Below are positions 33,590 through 43,244 of a DNA stretch of 59,381 nt, piece after piece. This DNA comes from a virus. The position numbers were made by a program, and so were the translations under genes. Within the stretch, counting starts at the first letter, position 1. Each line of letters begins with the position of its first letter. The DNA lies in IMG/VR virus record IMGVR_UViG_3300042401_000753, positions 1-59,381 of that record. One strand, given 5' to 3'. The notes under the pieces were generated by a model. That model saw only the letters and a program-made list of their open reading frames with translations. It had not been told where the DNA came from and did no database searches.

Positions 33590-34171
33590 ATGAAAGAAGG
33601 ATGCAAATTCACACTCCCGGTCTACAAAGACCAAACCTCGGCTCCTAATTACGGCATCCTTGCCGCAATTGGAGATACCGTTACATTGGTTATCGCCAAT
33701 GATGACGGTGTTGAAACAACCCGTGACGTTGTTCTTACGGGCGTAGGTAATCGTGGACGAGAGATCTTTTGGGATACCTCTACCACCAACAACCTACGCA
33801 CTGAAGACGTTGTTCGCGTTGGCGCAGAGCATCAGTATAACTGCCCCGGTCCTCAGACTTGGACAGTTACCCTGACTGAACTTAACGGTTCTACTGTTGC
33901 TGCCAAGGTTGTTACCCTTAGCCTTAACGGAGTTCCTTACAACATCAATGTAACGGAAGCCGCTATCGGCAATGGTATCACGGCTACGTTCATTACCGAA
34001 CTGGTTGCTACTATTAACTCGTTGATTGCTGGTATCGGCACTGCTTCTGCTGTGCTTACCGGCACTGCTGGTAGCCAAGTCTTGACACTGCGATTCACTG
34101 GAATCCTGCAACGTCCAAACGGTATCTCTGTTGCTGGCTTGACCGCAGGAACGTTTACCTTGGCTGTTTAA
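33590..34171 (+). CDS. Minor head/decoration-like protein, 193 aa
   Basis: Beta-rich, Thr/Val/Gly-rich chain with no charged clusters, such as VTLTELNGSTVAAKVVTLS. This resembles capsid decoration or head fibre proteins, and the gene follows the capsid gene directly. Codon use is also biased, which suggests strong expression. The palindrome lies 25 bases before the start. Confidence 0.6.
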   Translation: MKEGCKFTLPVYKDQTSAPNYGILAAIGDTVTLVIANDDGVETTRDVVLTGVGNRGREIFWDTSTTNNLRTEDVVRVGAEHQYNCPGPQTWTVTLTELNGSTVAAKVVTLSLNGVPYNINVTEAAIGNGITATFITELVATINSLIAGIGTASAVLTGTAGSQVLTLRFTGILQRPNGISVAGLTAGTFTLAV

Positions 34172-34185
34172 TAAAAATTCGTTAT

Positions 34186-34262
34186 CACTTAATTGATTGT
34201 TGGCAATTAAGTGGATTCCCACAAAGCGGGCGGATGATATGGGCCGCCCGAACAATTCTTTT
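34186..34262 (+). terminator. Tandem hairpins, second is a terminator
   Basis: CACTTAATTG/CAATTAAGTG (34186..34213) is followed by CGGGCGG/CCGCCCG (34227..34250) and TTCTTTTT. This ends the head gene transcript before the lysis genes. Confidence 0.75.
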
Positions 34263-34268
34263 TAAGAT

Positions 34269-34556
34269 ATGAGCTTACAATTCCTTAAATTCGTTTCCAG
34301 TCAATTTGGACGCGCTTCAATGCTTTCTAAGTTCTCCCTTATCTTTAACGCCATCCTTTGTTATGCGGTAATAATTCTTAATCAACGCGAAGAGAAATTA
34401 AGAAACGAAATAATCAGAGTTCATTTAATGAGGTATGAAGATACTCAAATCCTCCTTGAGAAAATGAACATTATCAAATCAAGCATTAGAACAAACTCAA
34501 TTACCATAAAGGATATTGATAGTGCAGTAAGTGAAATAAAAGGACAAAAACAATGA
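34269..34556 (+). CDS. Small membrane protein, holin or inner spanin candidate
   Basis: 95 residues. One membrane helix (about 20-38, LSKFSLIFNAILCYAVIIL) and a charged helical tail (about 40-95). It directly precedes the endolysin gene and overlaps it by 4 bases (ATGA). Such a one-helix protein could be a holin or an i-spanin. Confidence 0.6.
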   Translation: MSLQFLKFVSSQFGRASMLSKFSLIFNAILCYAVIILNQREEKLRNEIIRVHLMRYEDTQILLEKMNIIKSSIRTNSITIKDIDSAVSEIKGQKQ

Positions 34557-35098
34557 GCTTACAAGTAATTGCTGGATTTCAAGCCGTGATGGCAAGTAAG
34601 GGAATTTACCGTGGAGATGTTGACGGCAAGTTTGGTCCTATTACCTTTGCTGCATCTCAGCAATACTTTTGCACTAATGGGGATGTTCCTCCATGGATGA
34701 GCTTTGCAGGACAAGAGATTGGTGTATCTGAAATTTATGGCAACCGACACAATCCACGCATCCTTCATTACCATTCCTATACAGGACTCGGAGCGCAAAC
34801 TGATGAAGTCGCTTGGTGTGCATCATTTGTTAATTGCTGCCTACTTGAGGGAGCAGGAATTAAAGGAACAGCATCAGCATCCGCAGCCTCCTTTAAAAAA
34901 TACGGTAAGCCAATTGATCCAAAAACATACGGAGCAATTGGATTAGTAAAAACAAACACAGGTTCACTCCGTCATGTTTTCTTTTGTGCAGGTTCTTACA
35001 ATGGACACATTTTCTGCATTGGAGGAAACCAATCAAATAAAGTTTCTGTTGTAGCAAATCCAATTGGATTAATTACAGAATCGCGTTTTCCAAAATAA
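34553..35098 (+). CDS. Endolysin, peptidoglycan-binding plus TIGR02594-like hydrolase domain
   Basis: 181 residues. Residues 8-40 (AVMASKGIYRGDVDGKFGP) match a peptidoglycan-binding domain. The C-terminal part follows the NlpC/P60-related TIGR02594 pattern: catalytic Cys in DEVAWCASFVNCC, His in LRHVFFCAG and Asn in CIGGNQSNKVS. It should cut peptide bonds of peptidoglycan at lysis. No signal peptide is visible, so it needs the holin for release. Confidence 0.85.
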   Translation: MSLQVIAGFQAVMASKGIYRGDVDGKFGPITFAASQQYFCTNGDVPPWMSFAGQEIGVSEIYGNRHNPRILHYHSYTGLGAQTDEVAWCASFVNCCLLEGAGIKGTASASAASFKKYGKPIDPKTYGAIGLVKTNTGSLRHVFFCAGSYNGHIFCIGGNQSNKVSVVANPIGLITESRFPK

Positions 35099-35120
35099 TA
35101 TCAGTTAACTGAAAAACATT

Positions 35121-36350
35121 ATGCCTACTCTATGTGACTCACAAACCCTTTGCGAAAGAGTTAGCTGTCAGGGTGCTGACATTGACAAACTCTGGGATAA
35201 AGTATTCGGAACTTCTGAAAGAGTATTTATTGCCACAGGAAACATCGGCATTCCTTCTTCGTATGACTCTGTAAACAATACGACTAGATACGCTTTTGAT
35301 ACCGTTGACTACACTCGCGGTGCAGCGCTTCTTAGTTCAATTCCATCAAACGGAATGTTCCTTGTAGGAGGATTGGATTACGACCGCATTAATACTAATA
35401 ACTTTGATTCTGGCACAGGTCTTAATATTCTACCATCAGGAACATACAGTCCTACAAAACAAGAATCAAAAATCATCTCAGGATTCTCAGCTGCCTTTGC
35501 AGAAAAGCGGCTTTATCCAGTATTGGGTGAATACGATTTCTGGCCAGCGACAGGATGGGCCTTTTCTCCAGAGGGAGACATTACAGCAAAGATGGGAAGG
35601 ACCATGCTGCATATGTTTAACTACCTTACTGACGCAAAGCGTTATTACTCAGTTTATGACGATGAGTCTAATACTGAGTTTTTTGTTCTTTCTAGCGGAG
35701 GATACTCTGATTACTTTGCTACTGTCCCTAAAGGATTTATCTATCCAAACGATACTTTGATTGGCGGAGAACAGCATACTTGGTTTACTCAGAAGTGTTC
35801 ATCCTCTCCAGCAAAGAACAAGGTAGTTATTTTTGCCTGTCCTTTTGTTTCTCCTGTAAATACATTTAATGGAGTTACATCAAACGCACTAGGTAACGCC
35901 AGTGTGTTTTCAGGATTTGCTCTTTGGGACTTTACCGGACTTGGAGTTAAGCTTATTATTAACGGACACTCTGGTAACTCATTTCATCTTCGTAGAGGGT
36001 CAATGAATATTGTTAATGCATCCGCATTCTCTCGTAGTCGTTTTGGTTTGATTCAAAGCGGTGCTGGAGAAGATCCTCCTTACGCTCCAGCTAATTATGG
36101 ACAAGCCGGATGGATTTTTGATTACTTCTCTTATCGTCCAGTCGGCTTTGCTGCTGACGGTGTAACCATTCCAGATGTCGGTTATACAATTGATGATTTC
36201 CTTATTCCTCGCAATGAGTTCTTTAAGATGACCTGCACTAAAGAAGGAATTAATTGTGAGTTCATTTCTTATAACCCAGCACTTGCAGAGTTTAACAATG
36301 TGATCGACTCTATGAATGTTGAGCATTCGTTCTACGTTACTTCAAACTAA
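35121..36350 (+). CDS. Tail-associated degenerate metallophosphoesterase
   Basis: 409 residues. Blocks match calcineurin-like phosphoesterases in order: VFIATGNIG (usual G-D-x-G), FLVGGLDYD (usual V-G-D-N), LYPVLGEYDFW (usual P-x-x-G-N-H-D), WFTQKCSSS with VVIFACPFVSP (usual F-H-H-P-P) and LIINGHSGNSFH (usual G-H-D-H). Nearly all metal ligands are changed, so it is probably a catalytically dead fold used structurally in the virion. The Cys-containing start MPTLCDSQTLCERVSC may anchor it. The palindrome ends 8 bases before the ATG. Confidence 0.65.
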   Translation: MPTLCDSQTLCERVSCQGADIDKLWDKVFGTSERVFIATGNIGIPSSYDSVNNTTRYAFDTVDYTRGAALLSSIPSNGMFLVGGLDYDRINTNNFDSGTGLNILPSGTYSPTKQESKIISGFSAAFAEKRLYPVLGEYDFWPATGWAFSPEGDITAKMGRTMLHMFNYLTDAKRYYSVYDDESNTEFFVLSSGGYSDYFATVPKGFIYPNDTLIGGEQHTWFTQKCSSSPAKNKVVIFACPFVSPVNTFNGVTSNALGNASVFSGFALWDFTGLGVKLIINGHSGNSFHLRRGSMNIVNASAFSRSRFGLIQSGAGEDPPYAPANYGQAGWIFDYFSYRPVGFAADGVTIPDVGYTIDDFLIPRNEFFKMTCTKEGINCEFISYNPALAEFNNVIDSMNVEHSFYVTSN

Positions 36351-36357
36351 TATTTTT

Positions 36358-36912
36358 ATGATTCCAGAAAGACAATGTGTTCCAGTTGATTGCCAAGGCC
36401 AAGTAAAAGAAGGCACAAACATCTCTGTGTTTAAAGCCGGTGCTGATTGTCAGTATCAGCTTACCGGAAAGATGCGCGTTCGTGGAGGAGCGATACCAGT
36501 TCAGTTAACTGAGAATAAAGTAGAACTCCGTGACGGATCAGTTGATTATCCAATCGTTCTTCCTAATCTGCAAAAGTCCAATGCAGCATTTGTTGCAGAA
36601 ATCCTTATCCGCCTTCCTGACGGAACTATCGCAGCATGGGACTTGGGTAACTTCCTTGGAGAAAAGAAACTTACCCTTGTTGACGGACAAGCAACATTCA
36701 ATAACGATTACTCCTCTCATTTGTTTTCTGGAGAAATCTGCGAAGAAGATTGCAGTGGAGTTGAGTCTGCTCTTGGAGTTAAGCGTATTGTTAAAGTGTG
36801 CGTAGGCCAGCCTGATACTATTATGTATCAAATTTGCCGCATTCCAGTTGGATGTAGCACAGACGAAGCAGCGCAAACCTGTGATCCATTAACTTCCATT
36901 TCAGGACAATGA
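36358..36912 (+). CDS. Virion protein, 184 aa
   Basis: Starts at 36358 (MIPERQCVPVDCQG); an upstream ATG at 36316 lies inside the preceding gene. A beta-rich domain with several cysteines (CEEDCSG, CVGQ, CRIPVGC), typical of small tail or neck proteins of this genome. The palindrome encodes V-QLTEN near residue 50. Specific role unknown. Confidence 0.65.
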   Translation: MIPERQCVPVDCQGQVKEGTNISVFKAGADCQYQLTGKMRVRGGAIPVQLTENKVELRDGSVDYPIVLPNLQKSNAAFVAEILIRLPDGTIAAWDLGNFLGEKKLTLVDGQATFNNDYSSHLFSGEICEEDCSGVESALGVKRIVKVCVGQPDTIMYQICRIPVGCSTDEAAQTCDPLTSISGQ

Positions 36913-37619
36913 TTGGAGTAACCATCAGAAGCGGGCATACCTTTAACAAGCTTTCTGACGAGGCTGTTGAAAGGTTTAAGCATTACACAGGAATAGATCG
37001 AGTTGTAATTTTTGACACTGACAAGAATCCATACCTGTTAAAGCTTCGCCTCCATACTTATTTTAAACAAACATTTGTTTACTTTGATTCTGACCTTTGG
37101 TTTACAAATCCATGCAGCTTAATTGATTTTAATAACTCAAAATCATTTTACGCAGTTAAGGACATAGGAAGAAATAACAATGTTGATTTTCCAAAGTATG
37201 ATTCATACTGGAACGGGATTGATAACAAAGCTTATTTCAATACTGGTTTTTTTATAGCAAACGGAAATGATAAACTTCAATGCGATGCCTTTGAATATTC
37301 TTGGGGACTGCATGATAAAATTATTGTAAGAGACTTTGGAGAGCAGACGTTTCTAAATATTGGAATCCAAAGGTTTAAAGTCCCAACAACATTCCTGCAT
37401 CAAGATTTTAATTATCCTATTATCTGCGAAGAGTTTGAAATGACTCATAAAGAATATACCTTTAGTGAACGTCCTAAAGCAATTCATGCATTAGGATACA
37501 AAGGAGAAGAAAAAATTAATCAACTTAATAAATACTCAATAATTAAAAGCTATGAATCATTGCCAATGTCAAACCTGTCTTCCAACGTGCGGTCATCCTT
37601 CACCAGCATCTTGCCCTGA
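36909..37619 (+). CDS. Glycosyltransferase family 8-like protein
   Basis: 236 residues. The metal and sugar-nucleotide motif D-x-D lies in FVYFDSDLWFTNP (about 58-70), and AYFNTGFFIANG matches the acceptor loop of GT-A family 8 enzymes. KAIHALGYKGEEK matches the usual C-terminal H-x-x-G-x-x-K. These enzymes add a sugar from a nucleotide sugar. Set inside a tail gene cluster, it may glycosylate a virion protein or the host surface. It overlaps the next gene by 68 bases. Confidence 0.75.
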   Translation: MIGVTIRSGHTFNKLSDEAVERFKHYTGIDRVVIFDTDKNPYLLKLRLHTYFKQTFVYFDSDLWFTNPCSLIDFNNSKSFYAVKDIGRNNNVDFPKYDSYWNGIDNKAYFNTGFFIANGNDKLQCDAFEYSWGLHDKIIVRDFGEQTFLNIGIQRFKVPTTFLHQDFNYPIICEEFEMTHKEYTFSERPKAIHALGYKGEEKINQLNKYSIIKSYESLPMSNLSSNVRSSFTSILP

Positions 37620-38991
37620 CGCGATAGAGTCTGGTGCAGCAATTCTTGTTGTTGATGCTAATTGCACTCAACGTCAATTGTCAGGCAATGGACTTGCATA
37701 CAGCGAAGATGGCTCTGCCGCTAATACTGATGGTTCATCCAGAAGTGGTCATATTAAGCTTAACCCAGAAAAATCTGGAGGAGCCAAAGGAGTTCTTTCC
37801 CGTTTAAGTGATGGGACAATGGTGACAATTGGAGAAGATGCTCCTGACGGAAGTGTATTCTATAAAGTATCTGGACAATGGAAAGCTGGAACTCAAACAG
37901 AAAGTAAGACAACCTTTCTTGATACTGAACTGCTTGAATATAGCAATGCCATTGCTACATTTGGATGCGGTCCTAATGGAACTGTCAAGCTTGGCAAGAT
38001 GGCTCCATGCCTAGACTCTTTGGTTTATTACAATGAGGCAGGAAGGGTTGTATGCCTTAACATGGATGATCTTGCTTTGCTTTTGTTTAAATCTCTATGC
38101 GCTAAAGCAATTCCATGGGATGGAGTATCTTGTATTAACGGATTGATGGCTTGCACCCCTGACGGGATGCGTCTCGTTAAACCAATTGGAGGAAAGACTT
38201 TGTATGGTGATCCAGAAAATGCATCATGCTGGGTTATGAACGATCTTAATGCCCCTAGTGGTAATCAACTCAAGCTTATCTTTAAATATACGGGAGGTAT
38301 TCAATACTTTACCGTTCCTGAGAAGATGGCTTACATGACTCTCAAGGTTTGGGGAGCGGGAGGTTCTTGGGATTATGCAGGTCCAGCCGCACGCGGTGGT
38401 CTTGGTGGATTTACTACCCTTAAATACCCAGTTGTTCCCGGCCAGATTTATGCTGTAGTTGTTGGCTATGGTGCTGATCTTCAGGTTGGTCAATTCTATG
38501 GATTTGGAGGTTCTCAATCTGCTGACGGACATAACCATGCTGGCGGCGGACTTGCTGGTGTATTTACTGGAAACACAAACGTCCTTGCAACTGATAGCGC
38601 AAGAGCGGTTGCTATTGCCGGTGGTGGTGGTGCTGGTTCAGGAACTGCCCCTAATACAAATATTGCATCTGGAGGAAGTGGTAACGCTTCTACCGCTGGC
38701 GGATTGACTACTATGCAAGGCAGTAATGGGACGAATGGCCAATTTACCGGAACTGGAGGTTGCGGTGGTGGTTACGCTGGCGGAACCAGTATTAACCGAT
38801 ATGGATTTGGTGGTTCTGGCTATGTGTCTCCGCTAGGAACACTTGGTTCTATTCAGTTTGCAGACGACACTTCTCCTAATAACATTACAGACCTTCCTCC
38901 TAATAGCACTGACCCTGATTGGGATGCTACCTATAAAGCTGGTATGTCAGGCAAATCCGGCCTTGTTGTTGTAGTGTTCTCAGTTAACTGA
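37552..38991 (+). CDS. Cysteine-rich start, glycine-rich end virion protein (tail adhesin)
   Basis: 479 residues. The N-terminus is Cys-rich (NHCQCQTCLPTC). The middle repeats C-x-P-D-G motifs, as in its neighbours. Residues about 260-470 form a Gly-rich domain (AGGGGAGSGTAPNTNI, GGCGGGYAGGTS) like polyglycine-helix tips of phage adhesins. It starts inside the glycosyltransferase gene. The exact palindrome provides the last codons and the TGA stop (FSVN-stop). Confidence 0.7.
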   Translation: MNHCQCQTCLPTCGHPSPASCPDAIESGAAILVVDANCTQRQLSGNGLAYSEDGSAANTDGSSRSGHIKLNPEKSGGAKGVLSRLSDGTMVTIGEDAPDGSVFYKVSGQWKAGTQTESKTTFLDTELLEYSNAIATFGCGPNGTVKLGKMAPCLDSLVYYNEAGRVVCLNMDDLALLLFKSLCAKAIPWDGVSCINGLMACTPDGMRLVKPIGGKTLYGDPENASCWVMNDLNAPSGNQLKLIFKYTGGIQYFTVPEKMAYMTLKVWGAGGSWDYAGPAARGGLGGFTTLKYPVVPGQIYAVVVGYGADLQVGQFYGFGGSQSADGHNHAGGGLAGVFTGNTNVLATDSARAVAIAGGGGAGSGTAPNTNIASGGSGNASTAGGLTTMQGSNGTNGQFTGTGGCGGGYAGGTSINRYGFGGSGYVSPLGTLGSIQFADDTSPNNITDLPPNSTDPDWDATYKAGMSGKSGLVVVVFSVN

Positions 38992-39000
38992 TTTTCAGTA

Positions 39001-40806
39001 ATGGAAATATTTGAATCCTATTCAAGTTATTACGGGGTAGATACCTACCCAGTAATGCCTTCTCGTGGTAGCCGCTCTGTGTTCTCTCACAGGGCGGTTA
39101 ACCGTTCTTCATACAAGCTTATAAATGATACAAGGCCACCGTTTGTAGAGATTCAATTAAAGTTTCAGTCAACTGAGGAAGAGTATACATTCCGCAATGC
39201 AGCAATCAGCGGAGTTAAGTTCTACGAGGGAGAGGTTAGCTTGTTCTCTTCCTTCCTGATAGTCTCTGTAGGAGACAGGATATTTGCAGGATACATTAAA
39301 CCTGCTTTTATTGAATTCTTTACTATCTATCAAGGACTTGATCCTCAATGGATGCATCAATTCTTTTGTCAGGCACTTAACATTATTACATTCAACAACA
39401 GTAATGATCTACCTCTTTACTGGACGGGTGATGTTGTTAAGCCTGCCAAACTTGTATATGATTCAGCATATACACAAGGATCACCAATGCGCGTTAGCAA
39501 CGTAGCTACATATGCACACGGAAGGATATTCTCAGCAACAAAAGAAAACCTTTTGTATGCATCTAACTTTATCTTGTCACAAGGACTAGGTATTGATAAA
39601 CGCGAAGCTGTATTGTCATATACTGAATCAGAATATCCTTCTTCTGGTGATGGATTTGGAGCGCCGTCAGAGATGGGGCAGATTACAGGAGTTACATCAA
39701 TTCCTCAATCTAATACCCTGAATGGACATGGAGATGTTATTGTTACTTGTCGTAACGGAATGTTCTCTATTGCACCAAACAGGAAGCTTCGCAATCAATG
39801 GACTGAAGACCCTGAGATGCAGAAGTATGTGTTGATGGGCAAGGGTTGTGTATCTAATAACTCTATTGCTCAGTTTGCAAACCAGATCTTTTATCGTGAT
39901 TCTAATGGTGGTATATCTTCTTTAATGATGGATATTGCTAACTACCAGCAGCAGAGCGAGCTTCAATCTGTATCAACTCCAGTTGATTACTATACTGATT
40001 ACGATAAGAACTCTCCAGATATTCAGTTCTGTCATTCGCTAGTTACTGACAGGCGGATGCTAATGGGAGTTAATTATAATAGAGAGAAGTCCTCACATAT
40101 GGGGATTCACCGCTTTGCTTCAGGGATGGTTTCAGCTTGTTTGCAGGTTATTAACGGCAAGACAACAATGCAATGGGAGGGCTTGTGGACTGGTCCTCGT
40201 ATCACTGGCTCTGCAATAACAAACATTGGAAACAACAAACGCACTATTGTATCTTCGTTTGATTCTGATAAACAGAATAGGTTGTATTACATTAATGAGC
40301 TTGAAAGGACTGACGACTTTACCAAAGGTATTCATAGAAAGATTCGTAGCTCAGTTACATATTCTAGTGTATTCTTTGACGAAGCTCAAGACTCGCAGAT
40401 CGTCCCTAAGCGCATTGAGCAAGTCGAGGCTTTGCTTATTCAATCCAATGTAAATACATTCACAGGTTCTTATCAAACAGATGGGATGAGCGAAGAGTAT
40501 CCTATAGATTTTCAGTTAACTGAAATCAATGGATGCGGCAAAGGTATTGCAAGGGTTGTATCTGATGAGATTTGCGGAAGGAGTAAATCAGGATCAAAGC
40601 AAACAATTAACAAGTCAGGGTTCTTCTTTTCTGTTACATTGAGAATGGAAGGATCTGCTCGTATTGCAAAGATTGTTATTGCTGGATCAGCAGAAGATAC
40701 AGAAGGATTCTCTTCAACCAAATGCTCAGAAGTTCAATCACCGGGTATTACTAAACTATGCTTTACTGGATCATGTAACTCAGGAGACTTTAACTACATA
40801 TTCTAA
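39001..40806 (+). CDS. Tail nozzle/stabilisation protein (T7 gp12-like)
   Basis: 601 residues, beta-rich, matching podovirus tail tubular B or stabilisation proteins in length and in gene order before the gp11-like gene. It starts with an ESYSSYYGVDTYPVMPSRG tract. The role is inferred from context and general composition. The palindrome encodes FQLTEI near residue 505 and a Q-S-T-E variant near residue 56. Confidence 0.6.
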   Translation: MEIFESYSSYYGVDTYPVMPSRGSRSVFSHRAVNRSSYKLINDTRPPFVEIQLKFQSTEEEYTFRNAAISGVKFYEGEVSLFSSFLIVSVGDRIFAGYIKPAFIEFFTIYQGLDPQWMHQFFCQALNIITFNNSNDLPLYWTGDVVKPAKLVYDSAYTQGSPMRVSNVATYAHGRIFSATKENLLYASNFILSQGLGIDKREAVLSYTESEYPSSGDGFGAPSEMGQITGVTSIPQSNTLNGHGDVIVTCRNGMFSIAPNRKLRNQWTEDPEMQKYVLMGKGCVSNNSIAQFANQIFYRDSNGGISSLMMDIANYQQQSELQSVSTPVDYYTDYDKNSPDIQFCHSLVTDRRMLMGVNYNREKSSHMGIHRFASGMVSACLQVINGKTTMQWEGLWTGPRITGSAITNIGNNKRTIVSSFDSDKQNRLYYINELERTDDFTKGIHRKIRSSVTYSSVFFDEAQDSQIVPKRIEQVEALLIQSNVNTFTGSYQTDGMSEEYPIDFQLTEINGCGKGIARVVSDEICGRSKSGSKQTINKSGFFFSVTLRMEGSARIAKIVIAGSAEDTEGFSSTKCSEVQSPGITKLCFTGSCNSGDFNYIF

Positions 40807-41345
40807 TGGATAACGACAACACACAACCACTACTGGTAGCAGGAAAGCTTTCAAAAGAATGCTATGAATCTCTTCAAGACTTTGTTGATGAGCTTCCATC
40901 TGTTTTAAAGTTTCCAATTGATGCTGTATCAGTAATTCAAGGGGCGGCTGGAACAGATGGAGTCAAAGGAGCCAAGGGAGATAAAGGCGACAAAGGATCA
41001 AAGGGAGATACCGGAGAAGGAGTTACTCTCGACTTCAGGATGATTGATATAGCAAACAATGCAACATATGTTGATTTCCCTATTTTTAATGGATGGGAAA
41101 ATGCTGTTTATACAATTCGCCACAAAGGTCAAATCGGCTCAACTGATCCGCTTATTGTAAGTCATAATCCTAGCGTAGAAGGCGTTGTAGGCGTAGGAAC
41201 CGTGATAGCATTGTATCTTAGCCCCTTGCCAACTACCATCAGATGCTACTTCGTTTACTCCGGGGGGCCAGGAGGAGGTGGAACCGGCCATTTATCAGCA
41301 GTCCCTGACGCTTTCCACATCCTTCAAATCTCTTCTTACAAATGA
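40806..41345 (+). CDS. Collagen-like repeat protein, 179 aa
   Basis: Contains a short collagen-like Gly-x-y stretch (GVKGAKGDKGDKGSKGDTGE, about residues 55-75), which trimerises in phage fibres, followed by a beta-rich domain and a Gly-rich end. It lies between two tail proteins, sharing 1 and 4 bases with them. Likely a small tail appendage or fibre. Confidence 0.75.
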   Translation: MDNDNTQPLLVAGKLSKECYESLQDFVDELPSVLKFPIDAVSVIQGAAGTDGVKGAKGDKGDKGSKGDTGEGVTLDFRMIDIANNATYVDFPIFNGWENAVYTIRHKGQIGSTDPLIVSHNPSVEGVVGVGTVIALYLSPLPTTIRCYFVYSGGPGGGGTGHLSAVPDAFHILQISSYK

Positions 41346-42244
41346 GCCAAGTTAACATAACAGTTGCAGAGTTCATTGATATGTATTCCGATATTATCGG
41401 ATACAGTTCAGAAAGTCAATGTGCATACGACCTTATTAATAAGGCTCGTATTATTGCGTATGCTAGTGGAGACTGGGTAGGAACTATTTCTTATGAGCGT
41501 ATCGTTGTTAACGGATGTAACTTTATGTTGCCATCCAAGTTTGAAACAATCAAACGCGCAAAGAACGCTGATGGTATTGACATTAATGTAGATGGACTAC
41601 TTGATATTGGCGCATTCAATGAATGCTGTGAAGATGTAATTGTTCGTATCAGCAAAAGAACTTATCTTCCCTTTCAGTTAACTGAGAATATCCCACTTAC
41701 CTTCTGGGCAGTTAATAACAAAGACGTAGGCTCAGAGGTCCGCGTATCCTACATGGATATTGCAGGATCACTTAATGATGAAACCATTCTCTTGCTGCAT
41801 CAAAAGCCAACCCGTCTTATTAATATCCCAATTACAATTAACCGGATTAGTAAAAAGGTTACAATAGGAATGGTTGGAGTTGAGCAATGCGGAGCAAACA
41901 AGGATTACATTCCAGCAAACGAGAAAGCTCCTACTTATAACGTATACTCCTCAAACATTACTGACTGCACTATTGCAGCAGAGGTTAAGTATAAGTTTAT
42001 TCCTTACACAGTAAATGATGAGAATGCTGTATTGGATATTAATCCAGAAGCTCTTTCTTCCCTGATTGCTGCTGTGCAGGTAAAGGATAAAAAGAAAGAT
42101 AACTGGATTCCTCAATACGCAGCTTCCGTCAAGCTTGCTACTGACTTCCTTAAAGCAGAACTCAAGAACGAAACCTCAATAGCCTTTGGTTTCAAGTCAG
42201 TCAACACAGACGACAGATTTTTTAATTCACTCGAACAACCTTAA
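41342..42244 (+). CDS. Tail adaptor protein (T7 gp11-like candidate)
   Basis: 300 residues. The position between nozzle and internal virion proteins, the length and the alpha/beta composition fit a tail tubular or head-tail adaptor protein. No motif is decisive. The palindrome encodes FQLTEN near residue 112. Confidence 0.5.
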   Translation: MSQVNITVAEFIDMYSDIIGYSSESQCAYDLINKARIIAYASGDWVGTISYERIVVNGCNFMLPSKFETIKRAKNADGIDINVDGLLDIGAFNECCEDVIVRISKRTYLPFQLTENIPLTFWAVNNKDVGSEVRVSYMDIAGSLNDETILLLHQKPTRLINIPITINRISKKVTIGMVGVEQCGANKDYIPANEKAPTYNVYSSNITDCTIAAEVKYKFIPYTVNDENAVLDINPEALSSLIAAVQVKDKKKDNWIPQYAASVKLATDFLKAELKNETSIAFGFKSVNTDDRFFNSLEQP

Positions 42245-42248
42245 TATT

Positions 42249-43244
42249 ATGGGAGCAGCAATCGCAGCATTTGCATCAATAGGGACAGCAGCATACGGAG
42301 CCTATCAAAATAAGAAAGCCGGGGATGCTAACGAAGAAGCTCAGGCACTAAGCCGTAAAGATTACGCGGAAAGACTTAGGGCTGCCGGTATTGCAGCTAA
42401 AGAGCTTAACGATCAATACAACGAGATTGTAAAGGACCGTCCTAATCTTAGCTGGGAATCTTTTGTTGGAGATAAGATCAAAGCAATCAATGATCCTTAC
42501 TTGCGTCAGTTTTATACTAACGCAAAGAAAGAGGACTTTGATCGTATGCGTGAGTTTGCTCAAACAGCAACTACTGATAATATTGAGAACCTCCAATCTG
42601 CTGCCGACAAACTATCAAACGGCAGATGGAAAGAAATCATTACTAAGCGTGACGATCTTGTATTAAACACAGACGCCGCCTCACGGATGGCGCGGACTTA
42701 TGAACTAGCCGCTCCAGTAAGGACCGGCGCATCTACAGTAAAATATGATAGCAAAGGTCAACTTGTTGAAGGGCAAAGAGCAGACAAGCAAGCTTTCTCC
42801 GTCGCGCAAGAAGTGCAGACGCAAATCGAACAGGAGCAAAAGCAAGACCTTCGGCAGCTTGAAAATGATCGACTTAACGCCGCAACCTCTCAGAGCGCAA
42901 AAGCATCCCAGTTCATGCAGTTCTTTGACGCTACAGGTTATGCAACTGCCGCTGAATCTGATAGATCAAATCTCGTTAATAGTTACCAAGCTATTGATGA
43001 GCAGCGAGCTTTTGATATTTACAAAATGTTTGCAGGTGCGTCTGCTGGTATCGCGCCAGTCCAACCAACTTATCAGAGCGAGGGAGCTGGTAATGAACTT
43101 ATTTCTGCTGGGGTCAAGCTCGGTTCTCAGTATCTTGGCAATAAGCTTAATACTAAAAACCCGCCAATGAACGGCAATGGTGGATACGGATCAGCGGGCG
43201 GGAACGCATACACCAACGAATACAAGAATCCATACACCTCCTAA
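42249..43244 (+). CDS. Internal virion protein, 331 aa
   Basis: Starts at 42249 (MGAAIAAFASIGTAAYGAYQNKKAG); an upstream ATG at 42186 lies inside the previous gene. The short hydrophobic Gly/Ala-rich start followed by a long Gln/Glu/Lys helix (QIEQEQKQDLRQLEND) is typical of injected core proteins such as T7 gp14. Likely forms part of the DNA ejection channel. Confidence 0.65.
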   Translation: MGAAIAAFASIGTAAYGAYQNKKAGDANEEAQALSRKDYAERLRAAGIAAKELNDQYNEIVKDRPNLSWESFVGDKIKAINDPYLRQFYTNAKKEDFDRMREFAQTATTDNIENLQSAADKLSNGRWKEIITKRDDLVLNTDAASRMARTYELAAPVRTGASTVKYDSKGQLVEGQRADKQAFSVAQEVQTQIEQEQKQDLRQLENDRLNAATSQSAKASQFMQFFDATGYATAAESDRSNLVNSYQAIDEQRAFDIYKMFAGASAGIAPVQPTYQSEGAGNELISAGVKLGSQYLGNKLNTKNPPMNGNGGYGSAGGNAYTNEYKNPYTS

